Shown: positions 24,018-32,291, counted from the stretch's first letter. The stretch is DNA of 64,000 nt from an uncultured Collinsella sp. (GCA_900768435.1 CAAGCW010000028.1:16053-80052); one strand, 5' to 3'. Translations and numbers: made by a program. The notes: generated by a model from the letters alone, not told the origin.

Positions 24018-26069
24018 ATGCAGGAGGCATGGGAAGGCTTCAAGGAAGGCATCTGGACGGGAGAAGTTGACGTCCGAGACTTCATCCAGAAGAACTACAC
24101 CCCCTACGAGGGCGACGAGTCGTTCCTCGCCGGCCCGACCGAGCGTACCAAGGAGCTGTGGGGCGAGGTTCTCGACCTGCTGCTTAAGGAGCGCGAGCAG
24201 GGCGGTGTCCTCGATATGGACACCAAGACCGTTACGGGTATCGTGAGCCACCCCGCTGGCTACATCGATAACGCCCACCGCGAGAAGGAGACCATCGTCG
24301 GTCTCCAGACTGACAAGCCGCTCAAGCGCGCGCTGCACGTCAACGGTGGTATCCGCATCGCTTGCCAGGCAGCCAGCCAGCACGGCTATAAGGTCGACGA
24401 GAACGTTGTCGAGCGCTACACCTTCGAGCGCAAGACTCACAACGCCGGCGTCTTCGATGTCTACACCCCCGAGATGCGTGCTTGCCGCTCGGCTCACATC
24501 ATCACCGGTCTGCCCGATGGCTATGGCCGCGGCCGCATCATCGGCGACTACCGTCGTGTTGCCCTGTACGGCGTCGACTACCTGATCAAGGACAAGGAGG
24601 CCCAGAAGGCTTCCACCCCGACGGTCATGACCGCCGACAACATCCGCGATCGTGAGGAGCTGCAGGAGCAGATCCGCGCCCTCGGCGAGCTCAAGATGAT
24701 GGCCGAGACCTATGGTTTCGACATTTCCAACCCTGCTACCAACACGCAGGAGGCCATCCAGTGGATGTACTTCGCCTACCTCGCTTCCGTCAAGGAGCAG
24801 AACGGCGCCGCTATGTCCATCGGCCGTACCTCCACGTTCATCGACATCTACGCTGAGCGCGACCTTGCCAACGGTACCTTCACCGAGGAGCAGATCCAGG
24901 AGTTCGTGGATCACTTCATCATGAAGCTCCGCATGGTCAAGTTTGCCCGTACCCCCGAGTACCAGGCCCTGTTTACCGGCGATCCGCAGTGGGTCACCGA
25001 GTCCATCGGCGGCATGGGTGTCGACGGCCGTACGCTCGTTACCAAGATGAGCTACCGCTATCTGCACACGCTCGAGAACATGGGCACCAGCCCCGAGCCC
25101 AACATGACCGTTCTGTGGTCGACCCGTCTGCCTGAGAACTTCAAGAAGTTCTGCGCCAAGACTTCTGTTGCCAGCTCCTCGATCCAGTACGAGAACGACG
25201 ACCTCATGCGCGTCTACCACGGCGACGACTACGGCATTGCCTGCTGCGTGTCCTCCATGCGCATCGGCAAGGAGATGCAGTTCTTCGGCGCCCGCGCCAA
25301 CCTGGCCAAGTGCCTGCTGTACGCACTCAACGGCGGTGTTGACGAGGTCTCCAAGAAGCAGGTCGGCCCCAAGTATCGCGCCGTCGAGGGCGATACGCTC
25401 GATTACGACGACGTTGTGGCCAAGTACAACGACATGATGAAGTGGCTCGCCGGCGGGGACGTCAACTCGCTCAACAGCAACCCCTACATGCACGACAAGT
25501 ATTGCTACGAGCGCATCCAGATGGCTCTGCACGACAAGCACGTGCACCGCTGGTTCGCTACGGGCATTGCTGGCCTTTCCGTCGTGGCTGACTCCCTGTC
25601 CGCCATCAAGTACGCCAAGGTCCACCCCGTCCGCGACGAGAACGGCATCATTGTCGACTTCGAGACCGAGGGCGAGTTCCCCAAGTACGGTAACGACGAC
25701 GACCGCGTCGACCAGATCGCTCACGACGTTGTGCACCAGTTCATGGAGTACATCCGCATGAACGACACCTACCGCAACTCCGTGCCCACGACCTCGGTTC
25801 TGACCATCACCTCCAACGTCGTGTACGGCAAGAAGACCGGTTCTACGCCTGATGGCCGCAAGGCTGGCCAGCCGTTCGCCCCGGGTGCTAACCCCATGCA
25901 CAAGCGCGATAGCCACGGCGCCATCGCTTCGCTGTCTTCGGTTTCCAAGCTCCCGTTCCGCGATGCTCAGGACGGCATCTCCAACACCTTCTCCATCATC
26001 CCGGGTGCGCTCGGCAAGGAGGACCAGGTGTTCTTTGGCGATATCGACCTTGATCAGCTGGGCGAGTAA
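24018..26069 (+). CDS. pflB: Pyruvate formate-lyase body without its glycyl-radical domain
   Basis: A 683-aa protein corresponding to residues 1 to about 690 of the usual 750-770-aa pyruvate formate-lyase. It converts pyruvate and CoA to acetyl-CoA and formate anaerobically. The paired active-site cysteines are in GIACCVSSMRIG near residue 409. The protein stops at GALGKEDQVFFGDIDLDQ and lacks the RVSGYA glycyl-radical loop. That loop is encoded by the separate gene at 26155, in another reading frame with its own Shine-Dalgarno site, so this is a genuine split rather than a point frameshift. Codon usage is highly biased, fitting strong expression. Confidence 0.9.
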   Translation: MQEAWEGFKEGIWTGEVDVRDFIQKNYTPYEGDESFLAGPTERTKELWGEVLDLLLKEREQGGVLDMDTKTVTGIVSHPAGYIDNAHREKETIVGLQTDKPLKRALHVNGGIRIACQAASQHGYKVDENVVERYTFERKTHNAGVFDVYTPEMRACRSAHIITGLPDGYGRGRIIGDYRRVALYGVDYLIKDKEAQKASTPTVMTADNIRDREELQEQIRALGELKMMAETYGFDISNPATNTQEAIQWMYFAYLASVKEQNGAAMSIGRTSTFIDIYAERDLANGTFTEEQIQEFVDHFIMKLRMVKFARTPEYQALFTGDPQWVTESIGGMGVDGRTLVTKMSYRYLHTLENMGTSPEPNMTVLWSTRLPENFKKFCAKTSVASSSIQYENDDLMRVYHGDDYGIACCVSSMRIGKEMQFFGARANLAKCLLYALNGGVDEVSKKQVGPKYRAVEGDTLDYDDVVAKYNDMMKWLAGGDVNSLNSNPYMHDKYCYERIQMALHDKHVHRWFATGIAGLSVVADSLSAIKYAKVHPVRDENGIIVDFETEGEFPKYGNDDDRVDQIAHDVVHQFMEYIRMNDTYRNSVPTTSVLTITSNVVYGKKTGSTPDGRKAGQPFAPGANPMHKRDSHGAIASLSSVSKLPFRDAQDGISNTFSIIPGALGKEDQVFFGDIDLDQLGE

Positions 26070-26070
26070 C

Positions 26071-26131
26071 TATTGTTAGTGCTATACTAACAATAACGAT
26101 TACTGATTAGCGCGCCGGTTTCGGCCGGCGC
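26071..26131 (+). promoter_or_regulatory. Two hairpins between pflB and the radical subunit gene
   Basis: TATTGTTAGT (26071-26080) pairs with ACTAACAATA (26086-26095), two bases after the pflB stop. GCGCCGG (26112-26118) pairs with CCGGCGC (26125-26131). Neither has a strong T tract. They could set the ratio of the two transcripts by partial termination or processing. Confidence 0.6.
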
Positions 26132-26154
26132 CTATCAATCGAAGGAGACACATT

Positions 26155-26406
26155 ATGAAGGTTTCTGAAGTTTCCGAGACTCAGGCCGATAACCTGGTCC
26201 ACATGCTCGACGCTTACGCCGAGAAGGGTGGCCACCACCTGAACATCAACGTCTTCAACCGTGAGACGCTGCTCGACGCTCAGGCTCACCCCGAGAAGTA
26301 CCCGCAGCTGACCATTCGCGTTTCCGGCTACGCCGTGAACTTCCACACGCTCACCAAGGAGCAGCAGGACGAGGTCATTTCGCGTACCTTCCACAACAAG
26401 TTCTAA
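26155..26406 (+). CDS. grcA: Stand-alone glycyl-radical domain subunit (GrcA/YfiD-like)
   Basis: An 83-aa protein behind GAAGGAGACACATT. Residues 25-83 match the C-terminus of pyruvate formate-lyase: GGHHLNINVFNRETLLDAQ, then YPQLTIRVSGYAVNFHTLT with the radical Gly in SGY. In E. coli, GrcA is a 127-aa spare part that rescues oxygen-cleaved PFL. Here the main enzyme has no such domain, so this protein should be an obligatory subunit. The first 24 residues (MKVSEVSETQADNLVHML) are unlike the PFL linker and may help docking. Confidence 0.9.
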   Translation: MKVSEVSETQADNLVHMLDAYAEKGGHHLNINVFNRETLLDAQAHPEKYPQLTIRVSGYAVNFHTLTKEQQDEVISRTFHNKF

Positions 26407-26430
26407 AGGGGTTTAACTCCCGCAGGATCG

Positions 26431-26557
26431 CCGGGGCTGTTTGGGCTACCTCCCAAAACGTCCTCGGACATGCAAGAAGCCCTCGCTGCGCACTTCGTGC
26501 GGCGAGGGCTTCTTGCGTCCTGCGGAATATTTTGGGAGGTAGCCCAAACAGCCCCGG
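26431..26557 (+). repeat. Family B structured element, copy 1
   Basis: This element starts 24 bases after the grcA stop. A perfect 28-bp outer helix (26431-26458 with 26530-26557) encloses the conserved strands CGTCCTCGGACAT and GTCCTGCGGAATA. Inside is a helix of about 20 bp (26472-26516) with an apical CTTCG loop. The outer and inner helices differ in sequence from the other copies but pair fully. Confidence 0.8.
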
Positions 26558-26838
26558 CGGGGTCCTGTGTAGTCACCCTTTAGGCGGAACTCTCCTAATG
26601 GGTTGAGCGTTCTGGATACTTGCTTGCTACCGTTTATCGCGTATAGCTACCGTTTGCGGAATAAGTAACACTCCTTAATAAACCGTGTAGAATCTCAGAT
26701 AAGCACGGAGTTTTCCAGGGAGACGCTGTCCTTTGTTGTGTGCAAGGGGCGGCGTCTCTTTGGCGCTTGGAGGCCGTTCTGCAGCAGGACGGCGGACGTG
26801 CGTCACATATTGAAAAGCCAACGTCGAGATGGGTCGTG

Positions 26839-27699
26839 ATGATAATGGGCAAGTACGTAATCGTGGTTGAGTCTGGGTCGGATGTGACGCCGGAGCTCTG
26901 CGAACGCTACGGCATCGTGCGCGTGCCCATGCATGTCACGATTGGTGACGAGACCGTCGAAGACGGCTCGATCGACCCGCTTGAGATTTACTCGCGCTGC
27001 AACGAGTTTGGCGTGATGCCCAAGACGAGCGGCTGCGCGCCGGCGGATTTTGCACATGTGTACGATCGCATCCACGCCGAGCAGCCCGATGCGACCATTC
27101 TGCATCTTGCGTATTCCGAGGTTACGACCTGCTCGCATCAGTCGTCGAAGATTGCGGCAAAGGGCCGCGATTACGTCTTCTCCATGGATACGCGCTTTGT
27201 GTCGGTGGGCCAGTCGCTTGTCGCCGTTGAGACCGCCAAGTATATCGAAGCTCATCCGGATGCCACCGTCGACGAGATTTTCGCCTTTACCAATTCCGTT
27301 ATGGACCGCGTGCTGTTGGGCTTTGTCCCCACCGATCTCGCCTTCCTTAAGGCCGGCGGTCGTTTGTCCAACGTGGCATTCCTCGGTGCCCATCTGCTCA
27401 AGATTAAGCCCTGCATTGAGGTAACGGGTGGCAAATTCGTGGCGACCAAGAAGCTCCGCGGCTCTATGCTCAAATGCGCCCGTGCCTTTATTGACCACAT
27501 GGTTGCGAAGGGCGATATTGATTACTCGCACATTGGCCTGGCGTATTCGGTGGGCCTTTCCGAGGAGTTGCGCGACGACATGGAAGTCTATGCGCACGAC
27601 CTGGGCTTTAAGGACGTTACCTGGACTCAGGTCGGCGGTGTCATCTCGAGCCACTGCGGCCCGACTGCCTTTGGTGCTGTGCTCACGCTTAAGGCGTAA
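26839..27699 (+). CDS. DegV family protein
   Basis: A 286-aa protein if it starts at the ATG at 26839 (ATG at 26845 is the alternative; neither has a strong site). The N-terminus YVIVVESGSDVTPEL matches the DegV start, KTSGCAPADF corresponds to the TSxxP ligand loop, and CGPTAFG near the C-terminus to the conserved HxGPG-like turn. DegV proteins bind fatty acids and in Firmicutes serve as FakB subunits of fatty acid kinase. It lies between the PFL genes and the activase, with no obvious functional link. A GCGGCG/CGCCGC hairpin at 27731-27763 may terminate it. Confidence 0.85.
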   Translation: MIMGKYVIVVESGSDVTPELCERYGIVRVPMHVTIGDETVEDGSIDPLEIYSRCNEFGVMPKTSGCAPADFAHVYDRIHAEQPDATILHLAYSEVTTCSHQSSKIAAKGRDYVFSMDTRFVSVGQSLVAVETAKYIEAHPDATVDEIFAFTNSVMDRVLLGFVPTDLAFLKAGGRLSNVAFLGAHLLKIKPCIEVTGGKFVATKKLRGSMLKCARAFIDHMVAKGDIDYSHIGLAYSVGLSEELRDDMEVYAHDLGFKDVTWTQVGGVISSHCGPTAFGAVLTLKA

Positions 27700-27808
27700 G
27701 GCCTGGCGTCTATCGATATCTATTGCCACGGCGGCGGGCGGGTTGCGACAACCCTCTCGCCGCTCTTGCGTAGGGTCAAATAGGACAACCCAATTGACCG
27801 CTAAACCG

Positions 27809-27836
27809 TTTCACCATCATGCGTATGGGCTAGAAT
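27809..27836 (+). promoter_or_regulatory. Candidate promoter of the PFL activase gene
   Basis: TTTCAC (27809-27814) and TAGAAT (27831-27836) are separated by 16 bp, 50 bases before the start codon. This would let pflA be transcribed separately from pflB. Confidence 0.4.
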
Positions 27837-27886
27837 GGCTCTGGCATTTAAATTGGCAATGACCAAAGAGAGGCAAGGTTGCGGGA

Positions 27887-28705
27887 ATGGCTGAGATGAC
27901 GCTTGAGGGTGTGGACGCTCGTCCCGAGGACTCTGCGTTTGCCCTGGGCCGCGTGCATTCAATCGAGACGATGGGGACGGTCGATGGACCCGGCATCCGC
28001 TTTGTGGTGTTTGTTCAGGGCTGCCCCATGCGTTGTGCGTATTGTCACAATCCCGATACCTGGTCGGTTAAAGGCGGCACCATGGTGACCGTCGAGCACC
28101 TTATGGACGAGTTCCAGAGTAACCATGAGTTTTACCGCAGCGGCGGAATTACGGTTTCGGGTGGCGAGCCGCTTCTGCAGCCTGAGTTTTTGGCCGACCT
28201 GTTCCGCGTCATGCACAATAACCCCGATGGTCGCGTACACACCTGCCTAGACAGCTGTGGCTATGCATTTGATCCCAAGCATCCGGAGAAGTTCGATGCT
28301 GTTCTCAACGAGACCGATATGGTGCTGCTCGACATTAAACATGCCGATCCCGTCGAGCATAAAAAGCTGACCGGTTGCGATCCCGCACGTATTCTGGCGT
28401 TTGGTGATGAGCTTGCGCGTCGCAAGATTAAGGTCGTTATCCGCCACGTGGTGGTGCCGGGCATTACCGGCACGGTGGAGGAGTGCGAGGCACTCGGTCG
28501 TCTGATTGCCCCGTGGCACAACGTGGTCGGCCTGGAGATGCTGCCGTATCACACCATGGGTATCGTCAAATATGAGCAGCTGGGGATTCCCTATAAGCTT
28601 GAGGGCGTGCCCCAGATGGATGCCGCGCGCATGCCCGAGCTGCGCAACGCCGTCATGGCGGGCATGAAAAAGCGCCGCGCGGAGCTCAAAAACGCCATCG
28701 GCTAG
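27887..28705 (+). CDS. pflA: Pyruvate formate-lyase activating enzyme (radical SAM)
   Basis: A 272-aa radical SAM enzyme that uses S-adenosylmethionine and a 4Fe-4S cluster to abstract hydrogen from the glycyl residue of PFL. The cluster motif is CPMRCAYCHNPD (CxxxCxxC) near residue 46, the SAM motif TVSGGEPLLQ near 87. N-terminal SIETMGTVDGPGIRFVVFVQ is typical of activases. Its substrate here should be the small 26155 protein rather than a loop of PflB, so this activase may show docking differences. It is separated from the PFL genes by degV, an unusual arrangement, but reads in the same direction. Confidence 0.92.
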   Translation: MAEMTLEGVDARPEDSAFALGRVHSIETMGTVDGPGIRFVVFVQGCPMRCAYCHNPDTWSVKGGTMVTVEHLMDEFQSNHEFYRSGGITVSGGEPLLQPEFLADLFRVMHNNPDGRVHTCLDSCGYAFDPKHPEKFDAVLNETDMVLLDIKHADPVEHKKLTGCDPARILAFGDELARRKIKVVIRHVVVPGITGTVEECEALGRLIAPWHNVVGLEMLPYHTMGIVKYEQLGIPYKLEGVPQMDAARMPELRNAVMAGMKKRRAELKNAIG

Positions 28706-28830
28706 CGTGCCATTTTGCCCCTTTATGATTCCTGAGCTGTACTGGCCTAACGGCTTGGTGCTGACACGGTTGAGCCAAAATGCTGGTACCATACCGTGGA
28801 TAAGCAGTTTTCACAGGTTTGGGGGATGGT

Positions 28831-29568
28831 ATGCCTACCATCGCGATTATCGGTGCACTCGAAAAAGAGGTTGCGCAGATTAAAGAAGAACTGAACGGCG
28901 CTCGTGTGTCGCAAGAGGCGGGCTTGACCGTTGTAAGCGGCGAGCTTGACGGTTTGTCTGTGGTCGCCACGACCGCTGGCATGGGTACCGTGAACGCTGC
29001 CGCCGCAACGCAGCATCTCATCAGCAAATATGCTCCGCAGGCCGTTGTGTTTTCGGGCATTGCGGGTGGTCTGAACCCCAGGCTCCATATTAATGACGTG
29101 GTTATAGGCAAGTGCCTGCGCTATCTCGATACCGACACGGCGCTCATCGCCGAGTCGGCGCCGGGACTTGAAGAATTTGTCTCGGCTTCGGCTCTGGTTG
29201 ATATTGCAACTGCTGTGCTTGTCGAGCACGGGTTTGTGGACGCATCGTTGGATGTGGCGGCTGCGGAGAAGGACCCCAAGCAGTTCCTGGTTGGCACTAT
29301 CGCTACAGGCGACCGCTTTGTAACGGGCGACACCATGCGCACCGCCGCCATCGAGGCGACGCATGCCGATTGCGTTGAGATGGAAGGTGCTGCAATTGCC
29401 CATATTGCAGCCAAGAACGGTGTCGATTGTCTGGTGCTGCGTGCTATCAGCGATAATTGTGACGAGGCATATGACGCATTTTGCGAGCGAGAGTTCGATT
29501 TGGACGAGTACGCCCGCACCGCGAGCGGCATGACGCTCGATATCGTTCGCCGCATCGCCGCTGCGTAA
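28831..29568 (+). CDS. mtnN: 5'-methylthioadenosine/S-adenosylhomocysteine nucleosidase
   Basis: A 245-aa enzyme from the ATG at 28831, behind GGGGGA. It cleaves adenine from MTA and SAH, removing by-products of SAM chemistry and polyamine synthesis. IGALEKEVAQI carries the proton-donor Glu, GIAGGL the nucleobase loop, VEMEGAAIAH the purine/ribose Glu and ISDNCDE the catalytic Asp. The length is slightly above the usual 230. It follows the radical SAM activase gene and precedes yihA in the same direction. 5'-deoxyadenosine from radical SAM reactions can also be a substrate in this family. Confidence 0.9.
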   Translation: MPTIAIIGALEKEVAQIKEELNGARVSQEAGLTVVSGELDGLSVVATTAGMGTVNAAAATQHLISKYAPQAVVFSGIAGGLNPRLHINDVVIGKCLRYLDTDTALIAESAPGLEEFVSASALVDIATAVLVEHGFVDASLDVAAAEKDPKQFLVGTIATGDRFVTGDTMRTAAIEATHADCVEMEGAAIAHIAAKNGVDCLVLRAISDNCDEAYDAFCEREFDLDEYARTASGMTLDIVRRIAAA

Positions 29569-29610
29569 TCGTGCATCTCTATTGTAAGAACCTACGACCA
29601 AGGAGTATCC

Positions 29611-30201
29611 ATGGCCGATTCCATTAACTACCAGCTTGCCAAGTTTGTTGCCAGCTACGGCAAGGTTTCGCAGATTCCCGAGTCCACTTGTCCCGAGGTG
29701 AGCTTTGTGGGCCGCTCCAATGTGGGCAAGTCGTCCATCATGAACAAGCTCTTTGGCCGCAAGAACCTGGTTAAGGTTTCGAGCACGCCGGGCAAGACGA
29801 GCAACATCAATTTCTTCGAGGCTGACGACGTGCACTTCATCGACCTGCCGGGCTACGGTTTCGCCCGTCGTTCCAAGGCAGAGCGCGATCGTTGGGCCGA
29901 GCTCATCGGCGACTTCTTCGACTCCGAACGCAGCTTTAACCTGGTTGTGTCACTGGTGGATATTCGCCATGACCCGAGCAAGCTTGACCATGACATGATC
30001 GACTACCTGCAGGGCAACGAGTTCAACTTTATCGTCTGCCTCACTAAGGCCGACAAACTCAGCCGCACCCAGCAGGCCCGCCAGGCAGCAGCCATCAAAA
30101 AGCAGCTCAACGTTCCGGCCGAAAACGTGATCGTCACAAGCTCCCAGACCGGTACCGGCATCGACGAACTCAAGCGCCGCATCGCCGAGGCCTGTCTCTA
30201 A
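29611..30201 (+). CDS. yihA: Ribosome biogenesis GTPase YihA/YsxC (EngB)
   Basis: A 196-aa TRAFAC GTPase needed for assembly of the large ribosomal subunit. G1 is GRSNVGKSS near residue 32, G2 is the Thr in STPGKTS, G3 DLPGYG near 75 and G4 TKADK near 143. The length is normal. The start ATG follows AAGGAGTATCC. It lies 42 bp after mtnN and is the last core gene before a lower-GC accessory patch. Confidence 0.95.
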   Translation: MADSINYQLAKFVASYGKVSQIPESTCPEVSFVGRSNVGKSSIMNKLFGRKNLVKVSSTPGKTSNINFFEADDVHFIDLPGYGFARRSKAERDRWAELIGDFFDSERSFNLVVSLVDIRHDPSKLDHDMIDYLQGNEFNFIVCLTKADKLSRTQQARQAAAIKKQLNVPAENVIVTSSQTGTGIDELKRRIAEACL

Positions 30202-30284
30202 TCGAGCTACAACCCCTCAAAAGCGCTCATCTATATCGCCTCAGTGATAGTTTTTTAGGAGACCTAGGTATTCAATATGCGCTT

Positions 30285-30503
30285 ATGAGTGAGCGCGCGT
30301 TCTCGGCGATCAGGTTCCGCGATTGGAAGCAGGCCTCGGGAGCTGAGTTTTATCCCAAACGATTTGAGCGAGAACAGAACGCTCGACGCAAGTACCTGGA
30401 TACGGTAAACGGATTTGACACCGAGGGTGTCGACATTAGGGATTTGATGGCAGGGAGGGTTGATTTAAATGATCCAAGAGTTAACGGATTGTGGGCCGAG
30501 TAG
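30285..30503 (+). CDS. Small hypothetical protein upstream of XRE regulator
   Basis: A 72-aa acidic/basic mixed protein with no signal or membrane segment. I do not recognise its family. It begins at the first ATG of an open frame, with a weak AGGAG site about 25 bases upstream, so the start is uncertain. Its end overlaps the next gene by 35 bp, suggesting translational coupling. The sequence (RFEREQNARRKYLDTVNGFD...DIRDLMAGRVDL) resembles small antitoxin-like partners by size and position only. The surrounding DNA is AT-richer than neighbouring genes, consistent with acquisition. Confidence 0.55.
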   Translation: MSERAFSAIRFRDWKQASGAEFYPKRFEREQNARRKYLDTVNGFDTEGVDIRDLMAGRVDLNDPRVNGLWAE

Positions 30504-31167
30504 GACATATCCCGTCTACTACCTCGAGGACGCAATGAACAACCTCGGCGACTGCTTTGACTATGCCGTAAACGACTATGGAGCAGAAGGATCAGAAGTC
30601 GCTGAGCTCTTTTGTTTGAGCGGCGTGGCCCGTGAGTTTGAACGTGGAAACGCATGGGTCGTATCGGGAAAATCGGGCGTTGAGTTATTCGCACTCATTG
30701 CCGAAAGGTCTGGTTACCAAGCGGGGTCGATGCCAGATCGTTCCTATCGATTTGAGAAGACACCGGAATACTGGACGGGCTGGATATTGGCGTATCTACA
30801 GTGGCGTCTAGGAGAGCCTTTTGAAAACCTGCTGCATGTTGTTCCGTTTGATGTGCTGTGCGGCCTGTACTACCCCTGGCACGAAGCCTCGGAGGAACGC
30901 GTGGCGCGTCTTGTATGCGATATGGCGAAGAAAATACCTCGTCAAACCAAGTTGGCGCTGGCAAGAAAGAGGATCAAGAAAACCCAACAAGACCTGGCAT
31001 ACGAATCGGGCGTATCACTCCGCTCAATCCAAATGTACGAACAGCGCCAGAGAAACATCAATGAAGCCTCGGTAACAACCGTAAGGGATATGGCAAAAGT
31101 CCTACACTGCAACATCGAAGACCTCCTAGAGCCAGTCTTCGAATACAAAGAAATCAGCGCTGCGTAA
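30469..31167 (+). CDS. XRE-family helix-turn-helix protein
   Basis: A 232-aa protein. Residues 160-220 form a Cro/C1-type helix-turn-helix (TKLALARKRIKKTQQDLAYE, then SGVSLRSIQMYEQRQRNINE). Residues 1-150 are a separate domain with several Trp and Tyr residues (EYWTGWILAYLQWRLGEPFE) that I cannot name. With the overlapping 72-aa gene it forms a two-gene unit resembling toxin-antitoxin or phage-derived regulatory pairs; which part would be toxic is unclear. It is flanked by a conserved GTPase gene on one side and the secreted-protein unit on the other. Confidence 0.7.
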   Translation: MIQELTDCGPSRTYPVYYLEDAMNNLGDCFDYAVNDYGAEGSEVAELFCLSGVAREFERGNAWVVSGKSGVELFALIAERSGYQAGSMPDRSYRFEKTPEYWTGWILAYLQWRLGEPFENLLHVVPFDVLCGLYYPWHEASEERVARLVCDMAKKIPRQTKLALARKRIKKTQQDLAYESGVSLRSIQMYEQRQRNINEASVTTVRDMAKVLHCNIEDLLEPVFEYKEISAA

Positions 31168-31370
31168 AACGGGCATATTGCCAAGGCCCATTACAAGAAA
31201 GTGCTCCATGCCAGCAAAAGCCCCCACCAATAAAAGCGGCTTAAAGGGCCGAAATCGTATGAATGGCATTGCGACTTCCAAATGGGCTGACTGCTGCTTG
31301 AAAAGCTATAGAAATAGGGGCCGGCTTAACGGCCCCAAGCATCGCATAAATGGTATTTACGTTGTATCAA

Positions 31371-31475
31371 CTATTTCTTGTTTTTAAACCATTTGCAGAT
31401 ACGCCAAATAACCACTCCGATGAGAATCCAAACGAGAGCGATTGTAATGTCTGAGTGTGCAGGAATAGGGGTCAT
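31371..31475 (-). CDS. 34-aa single-helix membrane peptide
   Basis: A short gene with AGGAAG five bases before ATG at 31475. The peptide has a short polar N-terminus, one hydrophobic helix (ITIALVWILIGVVIWRI) and a basic tail (CKWFKNKK). It begins 24 bases after the stop of the secreted-protein gene and reads in the same direction, so the two probably form an operon. Such peptides can act as immunity proteins, membrane anchors or small toxins; nothing in the sequence decides between these. The region 31168-31370 holds no other gene. Confidence 0.6.
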   Translation of the reverse strand: MTPIPAHSDITIALVWILIGVVIWRICKWFKNKK

Positions 31476-31499
31476 CGAACTTCCTCAATTGATGTGAGT

Positions 31500-32015
31500 C
31501 TAGTTTGCATAGGTGTGGAGCGTGCTGCCTTCCATGGTCGCTTGCAACACGGCGATACCGGACGCCATCCCCATCGATTCATAATTGAGTCGATATGTCG
31601 CCTGCTTAGAGTTCCATTTAAAGGACTCGTTTGTTACCGTGCAACCGAAAGTTGAATAGTTTTGTCCCCAAGCGCTGGTAATGAGCGAGTTCGCTATCTT
31701 GATCTTGAATTCGCGATAAATAACAGGACTGTTGTAATAGATAGTCCAAGTTCCAGATGCGTTGTTGTAGTAACTGTCCCATATCAGGCTGGGTTCATTG
31801 GTTTTTTTAATTCCTATTACTGCAACGGTCCCATCCTTAAGCTTGATTTGATGAGACTGCTCGGGACCTTTCGTTAAATCAAAATCTTGGGTTGCGCCAG
31901 AAATTGCGACAGCATCGCTTTCTGCAGCATAAGCAGTCGAAGGGCTAAACGAGAAACATATCGGTAATATCAAAAGTATCGAGAGGAAAAACGAAGCTTT
32001 GAGTGTGCGTAACAC
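31500..32015 (-). CDS. Secreted protein of unknown function with signal peptide
   Basis: A 171-aa protein if it starts at GTG 32015, which has GGAGGTGG five bases upstream; an ATG at 32030 has no site. The N-terminus is a classical signal peptide, with hydrophobic FFLSILLILPICFSF and likely cleavage after AYAA. The mature part, about 140 aa, is rich in beta-type patterns (GTWTIYYNSP, EFKIKIANSLIT, KQATYRLNYES). It resembles, from memory, small secreted DUF5626-like proteins, but this is uncertain. The patch is clearly AT-richer than the neighbouring thr genes, suggesting horizontal acquisition together with the downstream 34-aa peptide. Confidence 0.65.
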   Translation of the reverse strand: MLRTLKASFFLSILLILPICFSFSPSTAYAAESDAVAISGATQDFDLTKGPEQSHQIKLKDGTVAVIGIKKTNEPSLIWDSYYNNASGTWTIYYNSPVIYREFKIKIANSLITSAWGQNYSTFGCTVTNESFKWNSKQATYRLNYESMGMASGIAVLQATMEGSTLHTYAN

Positions 32016-32163
32016 TTTGACCACCTCCATACTGCGATGCTTAATTAATAATAGCATAGATAAACAGTTTAGAGTAAGTTGCATGTACGCAATGCAACTT
32101 GTACGGTTTTTGCCCGCAGGGAGATAGGCCTTGCAAACGACATGCGGCCTGAAATACGATGGC

Positions 32164-32256
32164 GCCTCCCCTGAAAACAATCCGCAGATCGAATTGCCCC
32201 GTCGCTCGAAGCGCACGACGGGGCAATTCATGATCGAGGACGTTTTCAGGGGAGGC
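32164..32256 (-). repeat. Family B structured element, copy 2
   Basis: On the minus strand it begins 35 bases after the thrB stop. A 14-bp outer helix (32164-32177 with 32243-32256) encloses the conserved strands CGTCCTCGATCAT and GATCTGCGGATTG. A 14-bp inner helix (32191-32204 with 32216-32229) has a GCGCTTCGAGC apical region. Confidence 0.75.
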
Positions 32257-32291
32257 CCCAAGGGGACCGGTGAGGGCAATGAGGCAGGGCG

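Noticed and set aside
23958..25916. 652-aa open frame antisense to pflB
   Set aside because: It is a codon-bias shadow of a highly expressed gene; the plus-strand PFL is unmistakable.
26060..26160. Frameshift explaining the separate radical domain of PFL
   Set aside because: There are 85 bases with two hairpins and a new Shine-Dalgarno site between the genes, and the small protein has its own N-terminus, so a simple frameshift or assembly error does not fit.
31500..32279. Longer 259-aa version of the secreted protein
   Set aside because: The extra N-terminus would bury the signal peptide and lies over a family B element; a GTG with GGAGGTGG marks the likely start.
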